Positions 1-7,382 of a stretch of 64,000 nt of DNA are shown piece by piece. The notes beneath the pieces were generated by a model. It did no database searches and was not told the DNA's origin. It saw only the letters and a program-made list of their open reading frames with translations. Made by a program: the position numbers and the translations under genes. Location of the stretch: NCBI RefSeq assembly GCF_905220975.1, contig NZ_CAJNBK010000002.1, positions 434,001 through 498,000 on the forward strand, in the 5' to 3' direction. Position 1 is the first letter of the stretch. Each line of letters starts with the position of its first letter. This DNA comes from Paraburkholderia haematera (lineage in GTDB: Bacteria; Pseudomonadota; Gammaproteobacteria; Burkholderiales; Burkholderiaceae).

Positions 1-192
1 GAGCTTGAACTGCGCGCGGGTGGAGCGCCTGAGGCCATCGTTGAGCAGGCCGTCGCATCCATGCGCAGCGACTACGACGCGACGCGTGCATGGCTGCAAA
101 CCATCGAGAGGTCTGCAAAGCGGCGCAATCAATTCCCGGGGTTCCGCGTGGTGCCGTTCCGGAAATCCGTGCTCGGGAATGGGTGCGCCTGA
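1..192 (+). CDS. Phage hypothetical protein, C-terminal fragment (starts before window)
   Basis: Frame 1 is open from the first base and ends with TGA at 190-192, giving 63 residues with a helical, charged composition (ELELRAGGAPEAIVEQAVAS at the visible start). No ATG is needed because the gene enters from the left. I do not recognise the family. It could belong to the head-gene block expected upstream. Confidence 0.5.
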   Translation, partial: ELELRAGGAPEAIVEQAVASMRSDYDATRAWLQTIERSAKRRNQFPGFRVVPFRKSVLGNGCA

Positions 193-310
193 GCGGATTT
201 CTGCGATGCGTCGCTCGCCGAAAAGCAGGATTCGCTAATTTGCATCGGACTCCTCACGCTATGCGTGATAGCGTCCACCTGAGCGGGCTGTTTCACGGTA
301 TCGTCTCGGC

Positions 311-496
311 ATGAACTCCGATCAGATCGCCGCCCTGAACTCCGCACCGTCAGAATTCGTACGGGAAGCGTGGCTGGCATGGCAAGAGAAGCTCGACTCG
401 CTGCCGCCGCACATTACGGCCGAGCAGAAGGAACAGGCCACGGCCGTGCTGCTCAAGCTAATGAAGCTGCGCGCGGAACGTCAGAAAAGCCTATAA
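311..496 (+). CDS. Small hypothetical phage protein
   Basis: This 61-residue protein is predicted to be almost entirely alpha-helical, with a basic C-terminus (KLMKLRAERQKSL) and a central acidic/Gln-rich helix. Its composition looks like a real protein, but the Shine-Dalgarno is weak. No family is recognised. It lies between the end of the partial upstream gene and a convergent membrane-protein gene. About 275 bases after it hold no gene I can support. Confidence 0.5.
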   Translation: MNSDQIAALNSAPSEFVREAWLAWQEKLDSLPPHITAEQKEQATAVLLKLMKLRAERQKSL

Positions 497-772
497 GCCG
501 CGAGCTTGGATCAGACGACGATCTCGGCATTTCGCGCCCGCACGATCGTCTGCCGGGTCGCGCGGAGCATGCGAGCGCACGGCGATATCGCGGCGTCATC
601 TGTCTCAGGGCGGCACATCTGCTGCCACTCGCCCGCGCATCAGCGTAGATGTTTTAGCATCGCTTGCAGTCAAACAACGGTCGTTTCTTAGTCGCGTGGA
701 TACGTCGCATTGTCGGCTGTGCGGGTCATCAATATTGGAACGCTGCAGAGTGCGTTCCTAATCCGGTCACGG

Positions 773-1405
773 CTAAGGTCGGTGCGGATGTCGGGAGAAA
801 TGACTACCCAAGAGGAAGCCGAGTGTAATCAGGACCACCGTTGCCAGGAGTATCAGCGCCCCTTTGATACCAAAATTGCTGAAGATCGCCCGCAAGGCGC
901 TGCTGGAATATGCGCCGCACGTCGCAAGAAGTGCGATCCACAGCAGCAGGGTTGCAACTGGAAGCTTTTGTTGGTGGATCAACGTTGGCTTTATCCAATA
1001 GTGAAGGGCTCGCGGGACGATAGGGTCGTCGCCGTATTGATCGATAAGAGAATTGTAGTTCGTCGTTATACCCTCCAACGCGACGAACGCGCGTTGGAGG
1101 CCGTCGTTGGTTACTAGGCAGACGTACGCTGCGAATAAGCCAACCGCGATGAGCAGGTAGGGACGTAGCGGTTCAAACTCTGACGCAGGATCTTTCGGTC
1201 CAATGAACACCCCAACGAACGCCGAGAACAGAAAAGCTTGACTTAGTAGAAACCAAGTCATCCGATGATTCACTAGCGAGTTCTCGTGTTCAATAGCCGA
1301 CCGAGCGAGCTTCCACGCAACGATGTGCGGTGAACTAAATTCGTTGAACGTACGGGAGTTCCAATATCTCGAATAGTCTTCTTCATCTCGCGTATCGACT
1401 GTCAT
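773..1405 (-). CDS. Four-helix membrane protein, phage cargo (hypothetical)
   Basis: A 210-residue protein with four hydrophobic segments at roughly residues 47-66, 77-97, 146-164 and 176-196. A soluble, acidic N-terminus precedes them, with HENSLVNHRMTW just before the first helix. The ATG at 1405 has GGAG seven bases upstream, so it is preferred over an earlier in-frame ATG. The gene runs against the virion genes and is less GC-rich than they are, as expected of a lysogeny-expressed cargo gene. The layout loosely resembles SLATT-type two-helix membrane effectors, but I cannot assign it. A superinfection-exclusion role is a guess from position. Confidence 0.7.
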   Translation of the reverse strand: MTVDTRDEEDYSRYWNSRTFNEFSSPHIVAWKLARSAIEHENSLVNHRMTWFLLSQAFLFSAFVGVFIGPKDPASEFEPLRPYLLIAVGLFAAYVCLVTNDGLQRAFVALEGITTNYNSLIDQYGDDPIVPRALHYWIKPTLIHQQKLPVATLLLWIALLATCGAYSSSALRAIFSNFGIKGALILLATVVLITLGFLLGSHFSRHPHRP

Positions 1406-1542
1406 ATTTTTCTCCGTGTTATTGGTCAGACAATAGCAAACCGATGCCACTTAAGAAGATTAATCCACGGACATTGTTGTTCAAGCGAATTGCTAGGGAT
1501 TTTTCTTGGCCGGAGGTTGCCGCGCAACGGCCGCTAGGTCAT

Positions 1543-1552
1543 CGTGACGCGA
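1543..1552 (+). repeat. CGTGACG intergenic element, copy 1
   Basis: Reads CGTGACGCGATGCTGA and starts 42 bases before the ATG of the head-completion gene at 1585. Related copies start at 9207, 12321, 16875 and 18331, all between genes and all on the plus strand. A phage promoter or regulator site is inferred. Confidence 0.4.
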
Positions 1553-1584
1553 TGCTGAGAGCTCTACTTACAGGCACTCTCATC

Positions 1585-2415
1585 ATGGCATCGCAAACCG
1601 CTACCGCGCTGTTCCCCAACCAAGTAGCTGCAGTACTCGATCTCCGAGCGCAGTTGCTGATGGGGCCCGCGCAATACATCAATTATGCGGTCCTCACGGA
1701 CGCGATGATTTGGGACAAGCTGGTTGCAGCCGAGACTGAGGCTGAGCGCCTGCTCAAGACCTTCTTCAGCGCCGTGCAGATCATTCCGGATACCGCGCTG
1801 CAGTCGGAGATTGACGCGCTCGAAGCCGCCGAGACTCGCTACCGCACGATCGGCGCGTTCGACTACGATCCGGCCATGTTCGAAGGTGAGCGCTGGGGCC
1901 TCATGCGGCTGCCGTACAAGCCGGTACTCCAGGTCCAGTCGGTGACCATCGCATTTCCGGCGCCGTTCCTCATGAATTACGTCGTCCCGTTCGAGTGGAT
2001 TCGGATTGACCGTAAGTACGGCGACATGCAGCTTGTGCCCACCACGGCGGCTCAGGTTTCGCCGGTCGGCGCGTTCGCACTCGTGGCGATGGGCGGCGCG
2101 GTGACGTATCCGCAGGCTGTTGGCGTGCGCTACACGTGCGGCCTGATCAACGCCGATGGGCAGGTCGCGACGAGCTTCGCTGAGCACTGGGATGACCTTG
2201 TTGACCTCGTCAAGCGGATGGCTATCGGCAAGATCATGAAGATGGCATATCTGCCCGCATCCGCGTCGATCTCGGCGGATGGCCTGTCGCAGTCGAACAG
2301 TTTCAATTACCAGGCGTGGCAGGACCAGATTAGCGTGGATCTCTTTGGGCCGAAGGGTTCGAACGGTGGCCTTTACACGTCCATCCACGGCATCAACTCG
2401 CAGGCGCTGGGGTAA
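1585..2415 (+). CDS. Probable phage head-completion / connector structural protein
   Basis: The 276-residue product is soluble, with an N-terminal helical part (LVAAETEAERLLKTFFSAVQ) and a C-terminal part ending in a SADGLSQSNSF segment. That motif style recalls head-to-tail connector or adaptor proteins of myophages, where the segment precedes an insertion loop. I chose the ATG at 1585 because the longer in-frame reading adds an unlikely basic N-terminus; the start is not certain. It sits two bases before the next gene, so both are probably co-translated. A virion assembly role is inferred from family resemblance and position. Confidence 0.65.
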   Translation: MASQTATALFPNQVAAVLDLRAQLLMGPAQYINYAVLTDAMIWDKLVAAETEAERLLKTFFSAVQIIPDTALQSEIDALEAAETRYRTIGAFDYDPAMFEGERWGLMRLPYKPVLQVQSVTIAFPAPFLMNYVVPFEWIRIDRKYGDMQLVPTTAAQVSPVGAFALVAMGGAVTYPQAVGVRYTCGLINADGQVATSFAEHWDDLVDLVKRMAIGKIMKMAYLPASASISADGLSQSNSFNYQAWQDQISVDLFGPKGSNGGLYTSIHGINSQALG

Positions 2416-2417
2416 GC

Positions 2418-3071
2418 ATGCAATTCAGTCCGCAGGCCTTCAATCAGTTCCTTGGCCCGAACGGCAACATCGGCCAGCAATACGCCTGGTATCAGTCGTT
2501 CGCGTGCCCGTGCGTCGATCCGCACTCGGGTGCGGCGAATCCATCATGCCCGCTTTGCCTCGGCAATGGGCGTCAGTACGCTGCGCCGGTCAATGGCGTG
2601 GCCGGTATCGCCGGGCAGCGCGCACAGCGCGAATGGGCGCAGTTCGGTGTGTACGAGCAGGGCGATCTCGTCATTACGATCCCGTCCGCCTCGCCGATCT
2701 ACGCAATGGGCCAATTCGACCGTGTGACGGCTCTGAACACGCAGCAGGTATTCAGCCTCGTCCTGACGAGCGGCGACCCGCTTGAGCGGCTATGGACGAC
2801 CACGTCGGTCATCGGCGTGACGCGCGTATTCTGGTTGACTCCCGACGGAACGGGAGTAGTGGAGGGCGGCATCCCGACGGTCAATGCGGACGGGACGCTG
2901 GTGTGGTCGAATGGCGGCGAGCCGCCTGCCGGGGTGCAGTACACGATCACGGGGACGAAGATGCTCGATTACTACGCCTTCGGCATGTTCCCGACGAACC
3001 GCAACTTTCAGCAGGGGCTCGCGCTGCCACGGAAGATCGCGCTGCGCGACTTCGACCTGTTCACCAGATAG
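2418..3071 (+). CDS. Phage virion-associated protein with N-terminal Cys knuckles
   Basis: A 217-residue protein with a conserved-looking cysteine cluster near the N-terminus: CPCVDP followed by CPLCLGNG at about residues 31-52, suggesting a zinc-binding site. The rest is beta-rich. The gene follows the connector-like gene with a two-base gap, a pairing I recall from myophage head-tail regions. The function is probably structural or an assembly role at the neck. I do not recognise a named family with certainty. Confidence 0.65.
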   Translation: MQFSPQAFNQFLGPNGNIGQQYAWYQSFACPCVDPHSGAANPSCPLCLGNGRQYAAPVNGVAGIAGQRAQREWAQFGVYEQGDLVITIPSASPIYAMGQFDRVTALNTQQVFSLVLTSGDPLERLWTTTSVIGVTRVFWLTPDGTGVVEGGIPTVNADGTLVWSNGGEPPAGVQYTITGTKMLDYYAFGMFPTNRNFQQGLALPRKIALRDFDLFTR

Positions 3072-3310
3072 CCTTTACGGACGCGAGCATCGGGGCGGCC
3101 AGCACTGATATGATCGGCCCGTTGGGTCTCGGCCCGACGGTCGCCAACAGGCAAGGATCGGTCGTGAACAGACTCTCGACGCGGCAGGCTCTATTGCTGG
3201 CAATTTGAAGTCAGGCTGCCCTCTGCAGTCCGTGGCATAGTGCTTAGATCGGCGCCAGCGGTACGCTACAGCCGCTGCAACTAGGGCGCTTCTCTCCAGG
3301 GAACTGACGC

Positions 3311-3700
3311 ATGAATAGGCATTGGTCATTTGTAGTTACGGACAGACGATATCTTTACCCGATCGCCGTGCTCTTACTAATTGCCGGCCTCGTCGCAGCC
3401 TTCTTAAGCAAGGACGCCAACAACTTCACACGAGCGGGAAACTTCATCATTGGCACCGGCGTATGGATGAGCATGCGTTATACGTTACGCGAAGGCATCA
3501 ACCGCCGTAAAGATCTCTCAAACTCCTCGCCAACCTTTCCCGGAACAAATCAAGTAAACCCGCAGTTCTTCAATCAAATTGCATTCAGTATTGGTGATGC
3601 ACAGGCTCAAGTTCATGGTTTTATCCTAGTCATCCTTGGTTCTGTTGTTGGCTCGTTTGGTGATTTGATACTCAAATGCTCTTTTCCTGGGTACTTCTAG
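3311..3700 (+). CDS. Small membrane protein, phage cargo (hypothetical)
   Basis: A 129-residue protein with hydrophobic segments at about residues 16-32 (PIAVLLLIAGLVAAFLS), a weaker one at 42-56, and 104-121 near the C-terminus. AGGGA lies about ten bases before the ATG. The region is visibly poorer in GC than the flanking virion genes, which suggests separate acquisition. No family is recognised. It is followed by a second membrane-protein gene on the same strand, so the two may form one accessory unit. Confidence 0.65.
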   Translation: MNRHWSFVVTDRRYLYPIAVLLLIAGLVAAFLSKDANNFTRAGNFIIGTGVWMSMRYTLREGINRRKDLSNSSPTFPGTNQVNPQFFNQIAFSIGDAQAQVHGFILVILGSVVGSFGDLILKCSFPGYF

Positions 3701-3747
3701 TACATCCCAAAATTCTGACACTCTACAAATACAACTAAGAACGGACC

Positions 3748-4269
3748 ATGCTTAAAGAAATTCAGTGGGGACGTGGCCTAATGCGACTATGGGCCATGGT
3801 CACGGTGCTTTGGCTCGCAGCTTCAATCTACTCAGTGGTTATTCCCCACTACTTCACCGAAGCCCTTCCGGGACCGCCGAGCGCGGCTGACATTCAAAAG
3901 AACGTGCAGGACCAACTTGACTGCCTTGGCTATGACGATTCCAAGAACACCGATAAGCCTTGGATGCATTGGAAGTGCGACGCCAAGATCGTCGGTCAAG
4001 ATCCCCGCTTGGACATTAACGCCCACGAGGCCAGCGATGGCACATTAACGCTCAACGATGCGAATGGGGAGCAGATTATCGGCGTCCCCAAGAACCTCAG
4101 CGCGAAGCAGATAGCTGACAAGCTTCATCGGCACTTTGCTGAAGAAGCCTCCAAGCGATTTTACGAACCCGTACCACGCGATGCACTGCTCGTGCTCGGT
4201 CCTCCAGTGATACTACTTCTTTTCGGCTTAGCAGGTTCATGGGTGCTGCGCGGTTTCGCTAAACGGTAG
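3748..4269 (+). CDS. Membrane protein with periplasmic middle domain (hypothetical)
   Basis: The 173-residue product has one hydrophobic segment near the N-terminus (about 12-31, MRLWAMVTVLWLAASIYSVV) and one near the C-terminus (about 145-166). Between them lies a soluble domain of roughly 110 residues with two cysteines, probably periplasmic. This topology recurs in small Gram-negative and phage cargo membrane proteins. It lies 47 bases after another membrane-protein gene and is convergent with the minus-strand cassette that follows. Function unknown. Confidence 0.65.
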   Translation: MLKEIQWGRGLMRLWAMVTVLWLAASIYSVVIPHYFTEALPGPPSAADIQKNVQDQLDCLGYDDSKNTDKPWMHWKCDAKIVGQDPRLDINAHEASDGTLTLNDANGEQIIGVPKNLSAKQIADKLHRHFAEEASKRFYEPVPRDALLVLGPPVILLLFGLAGSWVLRGFAKR

Positions 4270-4341
4270 AAGCAGGAAACCATCACCCGCCCTTCCGTGC
4301 GCTATATCTGCCGACTGCTCAGGGGCGTGTTGGTGTGGTGC

Positions 4342-4644
4342 TCATGCTGCCTGGGCCAGAAGTGCCGCGCGGTGGACGGATGAGACTGGCCTGCCGTCGC
4401 TACCTAGGACCCTCGGGAAAGGCCATGCCGTAGCTGGTGCTGGCTTCGTGTCGCATCCGCACGTGGTCCGCTCGCCGCGCTGGACCTGCCGGAGGTAGTA
4501 CGCGCCGCGGTGGCCGCAGTCGCATTGGAAACGCCAGCGGGCTCCATCCTTGCCGTGGCAGACGTAGCTCAGCGCAACGAGGCTACGCCAGCGCTGGTCG
4601 CTCCAGTCGCGCAAACCTCGGCTGCGCTCGTGTGCGATGCTCAT
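4342..4644 (-). CDS. Zinc-knuckle DNA-binding-like protein, cassette gene 5
   Basis: Last gene of the coupled cassette; its ATG overlaps the TGA of the preceding gene in the sequence ATGA. The 100-residue protein consists of one Cys-rich module at about residues 17-66: a W/R-rich strand, then QCDCGHRGAY, then GERTTCGCD. The same C-x-C-G and C-G-C pattern occurs in three sibling genes, but the preceding FGRLTV strand is degenerate here (RWRSLVAL). No helix-turn-helix half is left. DNA or RNA binding is inferred from the module; there is no catalytic motif. Confidence 0.7.
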   Translation of the reverse strand: MSIAHERSRGLRDWSDQRWRSLVALSYVCHGKDGARWRFQCDCGHRGAYYLRQVQRGERTTCGCDTKPAPATAWPFPRVLGSDGRPVSSVHRAALLAQAA

Positions 4645-5381
4645 GACTTGTCCTGCTCGGAAAAGGGGTTGCCGGTGGTGAGCAGGCGTATAAAGAGCAT
4701 CCGTACAGTTTCGCCACTCAGGTGCGACCATTCGGCGAGCGTCATGCCGCGCCACAGCACGTCATGGCCGTCGGGTTCCTCGACGGGCTGCTCGTGTACC
4801 GGCGCAACTTCTGCGCGTACCGGCTTAGGTTCGATAGCCTGAATCGGCTTGATTCGCTGCTCGCTGGCCCGAGCCATCCATTCGGCAACGTACGCGTCGT
4901 TGGCGCCATCTTCAGCAACCGCGCGGGCAGGCAGTGTGTTGGTTTGCCTGTGCGTGTTCGCGGCTCGCCCGAGCCTCTTAGATGGTGCCCTTCGGTTGTT
5001 CTCGCGGTCCTGCTCGAACACGCGCAATTCATTCTCCTCGGCGCACAGCACTGCGGCCTTGGTCGCGTCATCCGGTGTTGGATGTCCATACTTGCGCAGG
5101 TTCCGATAGACCGCGCTCAGGGACAAGCCGCTGCGCTCAGCGTGCTCGGCAATCGTCAGGTCTTCGATGCGCTCCCCGGAACCCTTTGGCATGTACCCGG
5201 CCTCTTTCTTCGAGCATCCGCACGAGGTTGAAACGCCGTTGCGCAGGCTGACGCCAGCGACGCGCCTGACCGTGCCGCATGAGCATTGGACGCGCCACGC
5301 CGCTTTGCCGCCCTCGCTACCGTCGCGAGCTAATACCGTGAACCTGCCGAAGACCCGGCCGGTGAGTTCGATCGTCATCAT
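4641..5381 (-). CDS. Zinc-knuckle plus double HTH-like protein, cassette gene 4
   Basis: A 246-residue protein. Module Z is at about residues 4-60 (ELTGRVFGRFTVLARDG, then CSCG, then STSCGCSKKE). Module H is at about 74-105 (DLTIAEHAERSGLSLSAVYR, ending GHPTP). A charged linker of about 100 residues follows, then a second H module at the extreme C-terminus (MTLAEWSHLSGETV, ending TGNPFSEQ). The ATG is in an ATGA overlap with the upstream gene. The Z module resembles the AP2-like DNA-binding parts of phage homing endonucleases, but no HNH or GIY-YIG nuclease motif is present. A DNA-binding role is inferred. Confidence 0.75.
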   Translation of the reverse strand: MMTIELTGRVFGRFTVLARDGSEGGKAAWRVQCSCGTVRRVAGVSLRNGVSTSCGCSKKEAGYMPKGSGERIEDLTIAEHAERSGLSLSAVYRNLRKYGHPTPDDATKAAVLCAEENELRVFEQDRENNRRAPSKRLGRAANTHRQTNTLPARAVAEDGANDAYVAEWMARASEQRIKPIQAIEPKPVRAEVAPVHEQPVEEPDGHDVLWRGMTLAEWSHLSGETVRMLFIRLLTTGNPFSEQDKS

Positions 5382-5803
5382 TGCGTGCCCTTGCCGAGCC
5401 ATGCGCGGAAACCATCAATATTCTGGCCGCGCATACTCTCGCGCTGCTTTGCCTGCTCTGCATGGGCCTCTGGTGCAATGTGAGCGGGAAATGGATGGCT
5501 GTGCTTCCGCACGCGCGCTGTGAGTGTGCTGTATGGGACGCCGCTGCGCTTGGAGTGCTCGTGAAGAGTTAGCCCGTCGTATAGCTTGTCGGCATTCGCC
5601 AGCCCCATTGCGCGAGTCCGTTCGACATGCAGACATCCGCAGGCCTTCGTGGTTCCTTTCTTCAGGCTTGCGCCCGCAATCGTCTTGATGGTGCCGCATT
5701 GGCATTGGCATAGCCATTTGGCTTGGCGCTTCGCGTCGCTGCCATCCCGCGCCAGTACGGTAAGGCGTCCAAACGTGCACCCGGATAGATCGATCGCCCT
5801 CAT
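5378..5803 (-). CDS. Zinc-knuckle plus HTH-like protein, cassette gene 3
   Basis: The 141-residue product has one Z module at residues 4-58 (DLSGCTFGRLTVLARDG, CQCG, TKACGCLHVE) followed directly by one H module at about 73-108 (YDGLTLHEHSKRSGVPYSTL, ending SHPFPAHI). This Z-H order is the basic unit repeated across the cassette. The start at 5803 is fixed by the ATGA overlap with the 44-residue gene upstream; longer in-frame readings add an unrelated tail. No nuclease or other catalytic residues are visible. Confidence 0.75.
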   Translation of the reverse strand: MRAIDLSGCTFGRLTVLARDGSDAKRQAKWLCQCQCGTIKTIAGASLKKGTTKACGCLHVERTRAMGLANADKLYDGLTLHEHSKRSGVPYSTLTARVRKHSHPFPAHIAPEAHAEQAKQRESMRGQNIDGFRAWLGKGTQ

Positions 5804-5934
5804 GACTTGACCTGCTCCACGGGGCGAAAATGGCCGTTCTCCCAAAGACGGCGCATCGCCTCTGCCTGCATCGCGGCAAGGTTCTCTGCGGCCTTGTAGA
5901 TCGGTGGCGTGGTCTGCTGGGTGTTGGTGATCAT
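5800..5934 (-). CDS. 44-residue hypothetical protein, cassette gene 2
   Basis: A very short gene wedged between two module proteins, overlapping each by four bases (ATGA at both ends). The peptide begins MITNTQQTTPPIYKAAENLA and continues with a helical stretch and VEQVKS at the end. The double coupling is the main evidence that it is translated. It has no zinc or helix-turn-helix module and matches no family I know. Confidence 0.6.
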   Translation of the reverse strand: MITNTQQTTPPIYKAAENLAAMQAEAMRRLWENGHFRPVEQVKS

Positions 5935-6740
5935 GCTGCAGTCCCCTCGGCGTGCTTGCCGGTTCCGCGCCGGATACCCTTCGCCATTCGCGCCGCCGAG
6001 AGTTCTTTATGGACGCAACCGCACGACGTTGTCTGTCCCTGAGTCAGGCTGTCGGCCCGCACGACCTTGCCGCTCCCGCACGAGCACGAGCAGATCCAGA
6101 AGACGTTCCGGCCGTTGCCTTCGCGCTTGCCCTCTCGCGCGGTGACGGTGAGCCTGCCGAAAACGCGCCCGGTGAGGTCCGCGGGCTGCTTCTGTGGCTT
6201 CGGCTGCTTCGCCTTTTCTGCGGCCCGCTTGCGCACGGCGATGGCTTCGGGCGTAAGGTGCGCAGGCATAGGGTGACCGTGATCCAGTACGCGAGCCTTC
6301 AGTGCGCCAATGCTCAGGCCGGTGCGCTCAGCCCATTGCACGATGGTGAGCCCATCGAACGTCCTGGCGGGGCGGCCCGTCTTCTTGGGTTCCTGCCCGG
6401 CTGCCGCTTCGCGCAACTCTGCCCGCAGGCATCCGCATGACTTGGCTTGGCCGCTCATTAATGAGTGGGCGCGAACCCGCTTTGTCTTGCCGCACTCGCA
6501 TTGGCATTGGTAGTACACGCGGCCATGCGTGTTGACACCGTCCCTGCTGATAGCCTTCAGTCGCTCGAACGTTTTGCCGGTGAGGTCATAGCGGTTTGCG
6601 CGCGTATCCTCGCCAAGGTGCGGCGGGAGCGGATGACCGTGCTGCTGATACCGCGCGAACAGGGCGGCATAGCTGATGCCGGTGCGCTCGGCGATTTGCT
6701 CAAGAGTCTCGCCGTCGAAAAGGAGTGCTACGCAACTCAT
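5931..6740 (-). CDS. Tandem HTH-zinc-HTH-zinc module protein, cassette gene 1
   Basis: Largest cassette member, 269 residues, with modules in the order H-Z-H-Z. H1 is at about residues 9-42 (FDGETLEQIAERTGISYAAL, ending GHPLPPHL), Z1 at about 51-104 (DLTGKTFERLKAISRDG, CECG, AKSCGCLRAE), H2 at about 127-162 (FDGLTIVQWAERTGLSIGAL, ending GHPMPAHL) and Z2 at about 186-240 (DLTGRVFGRLTVTAREG, CSCG, TTSCGCVHKE). An AAGG-type ribosome site precedes the ATG. The doubled architecture suggests module duplication. It probably binds DNA; a homing-endonuclease ancestry without the nuclease is my inference. Confidence 0.75.
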   Translation of the reverse strand: MSCVALLFDGETLEQIAERTGISYAALFARYQQHGHPLPPHLGEDTRANRYDLTGKTFERLKAISRDGVNTHGRVYYQCQCECGKTKRVRAHSLMSGQAKSCGCLRAELREAAAGQEPKKTGRPARTFDGLTIVQWAERTGLSIGALKARVLDHGHPMPAHLTPEAIAVRKRAAEKAKQPKPQKQPADLTGRVFGRLTVTAREGKREGNGRNVFWICSCSCGSGKVVRADSLTQGQTTSCGCVHKELSAARMAKGIRRGTGKHAEGTAA

Positions 6741-6866
6741 ATCTTTACCTTGTCCGGTTAGATTGGATAAGGGTAACTATGCCGTCACGAACAGCAATGC
6801 AAATGAAGAAACGCCGCAGAGGCAATGCCCGTGCGGCCTTGGTGTGTGTAAAGCTAGACTGATGGG

Positions 6867-7088
6867 TTACGCGTTGCGACTGAAGCGGAAGCCAGAAAGG
6901 ATGCGGGCGAAGCGAATGCTGTCCGCGTCGTCCTGATCGAGACGATACCTACGGCTCTCGGCGCGCAGCCATGCGATGGTGTGAGCGTCGAACAGCGCCG
7001 GCGCGTACACGCCCACGGCGACCGCGTGCAGTGCGTGGTCGGGGTGATGGTGGGCGGTGCCGACCCGGATGCCAGTGGGCGCACTCAT
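6867..7088 (-). CDS. Small hypothetical phage protein
   Basis: A 73-residue protein whose ATG overlaps the preceding gene's TGA as ATGA, which supports this frame over a competing one. The sequence has a His-rich start (GTAHHHPDHALHAVAVGVY) and a C-terminal DDADSIRFARILSGF segment. No family is recognised. It is followed by a 126-base gap before the zinc-knuckle cassette, which contains no clear terminator, so the cassette may be read through from here. Confidence 0.55.
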   Translation of the reverse strand: MSAPTGIRVGTAHHHPDHALHAVAVGVYAPALFDAHTIAWLRAESRRYRLDQDDADSIRFARILSGFRFSRNA

Positions 7089-7324
7089 GCTGCGGCTCCG
7101 GTGGCTTCACGGCTGTACGTCAGGATGGCGAGCGCGCGGGCAAACGTCGAAGCGCCGCCAACATCCTCGCAGCCCATGACGGGGCGGCAAAACGTCGCCG
7201 TGTGGCGCTTGATGGCCGCAACCATGCCGGGCTCGAAGTGCGACGCGAGGACGATCGGCCTGATGCTTGTGCCGCGCTCGGAGTGGGTAACGTTCATGGT
7301 GACCGCGAAAGGCAACGTGTTCAT
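7085..7324 (-). CDS. Small hypothetical phage protein
   Basis: The 79-residue product is mixed alpha/beta by eye, with KRHTATFCRPVMGCEDVGG in the middle. A GAGG ribosome site lies about ten bases before the ATG, and the stop codon overlaps the next gene's ATG. It follows the large module protein by 58 bases and is probably in the same transcript. I do not recognise it. Confidence 0.55.
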   Translation of the reverse strand: MNTLPFAVTMNVTHSERGTSIRPIVLASHFEPGMVAAIKRHTATFCRPVMGCEDVGGASTFARALAILTYSREATGAAA

Positions 7325-7382
7325 GGTGAGGGGTCCTCAGGGTGTGTATGGCTATTTCCGCCTCACGACCGCAAGCCGTGTT

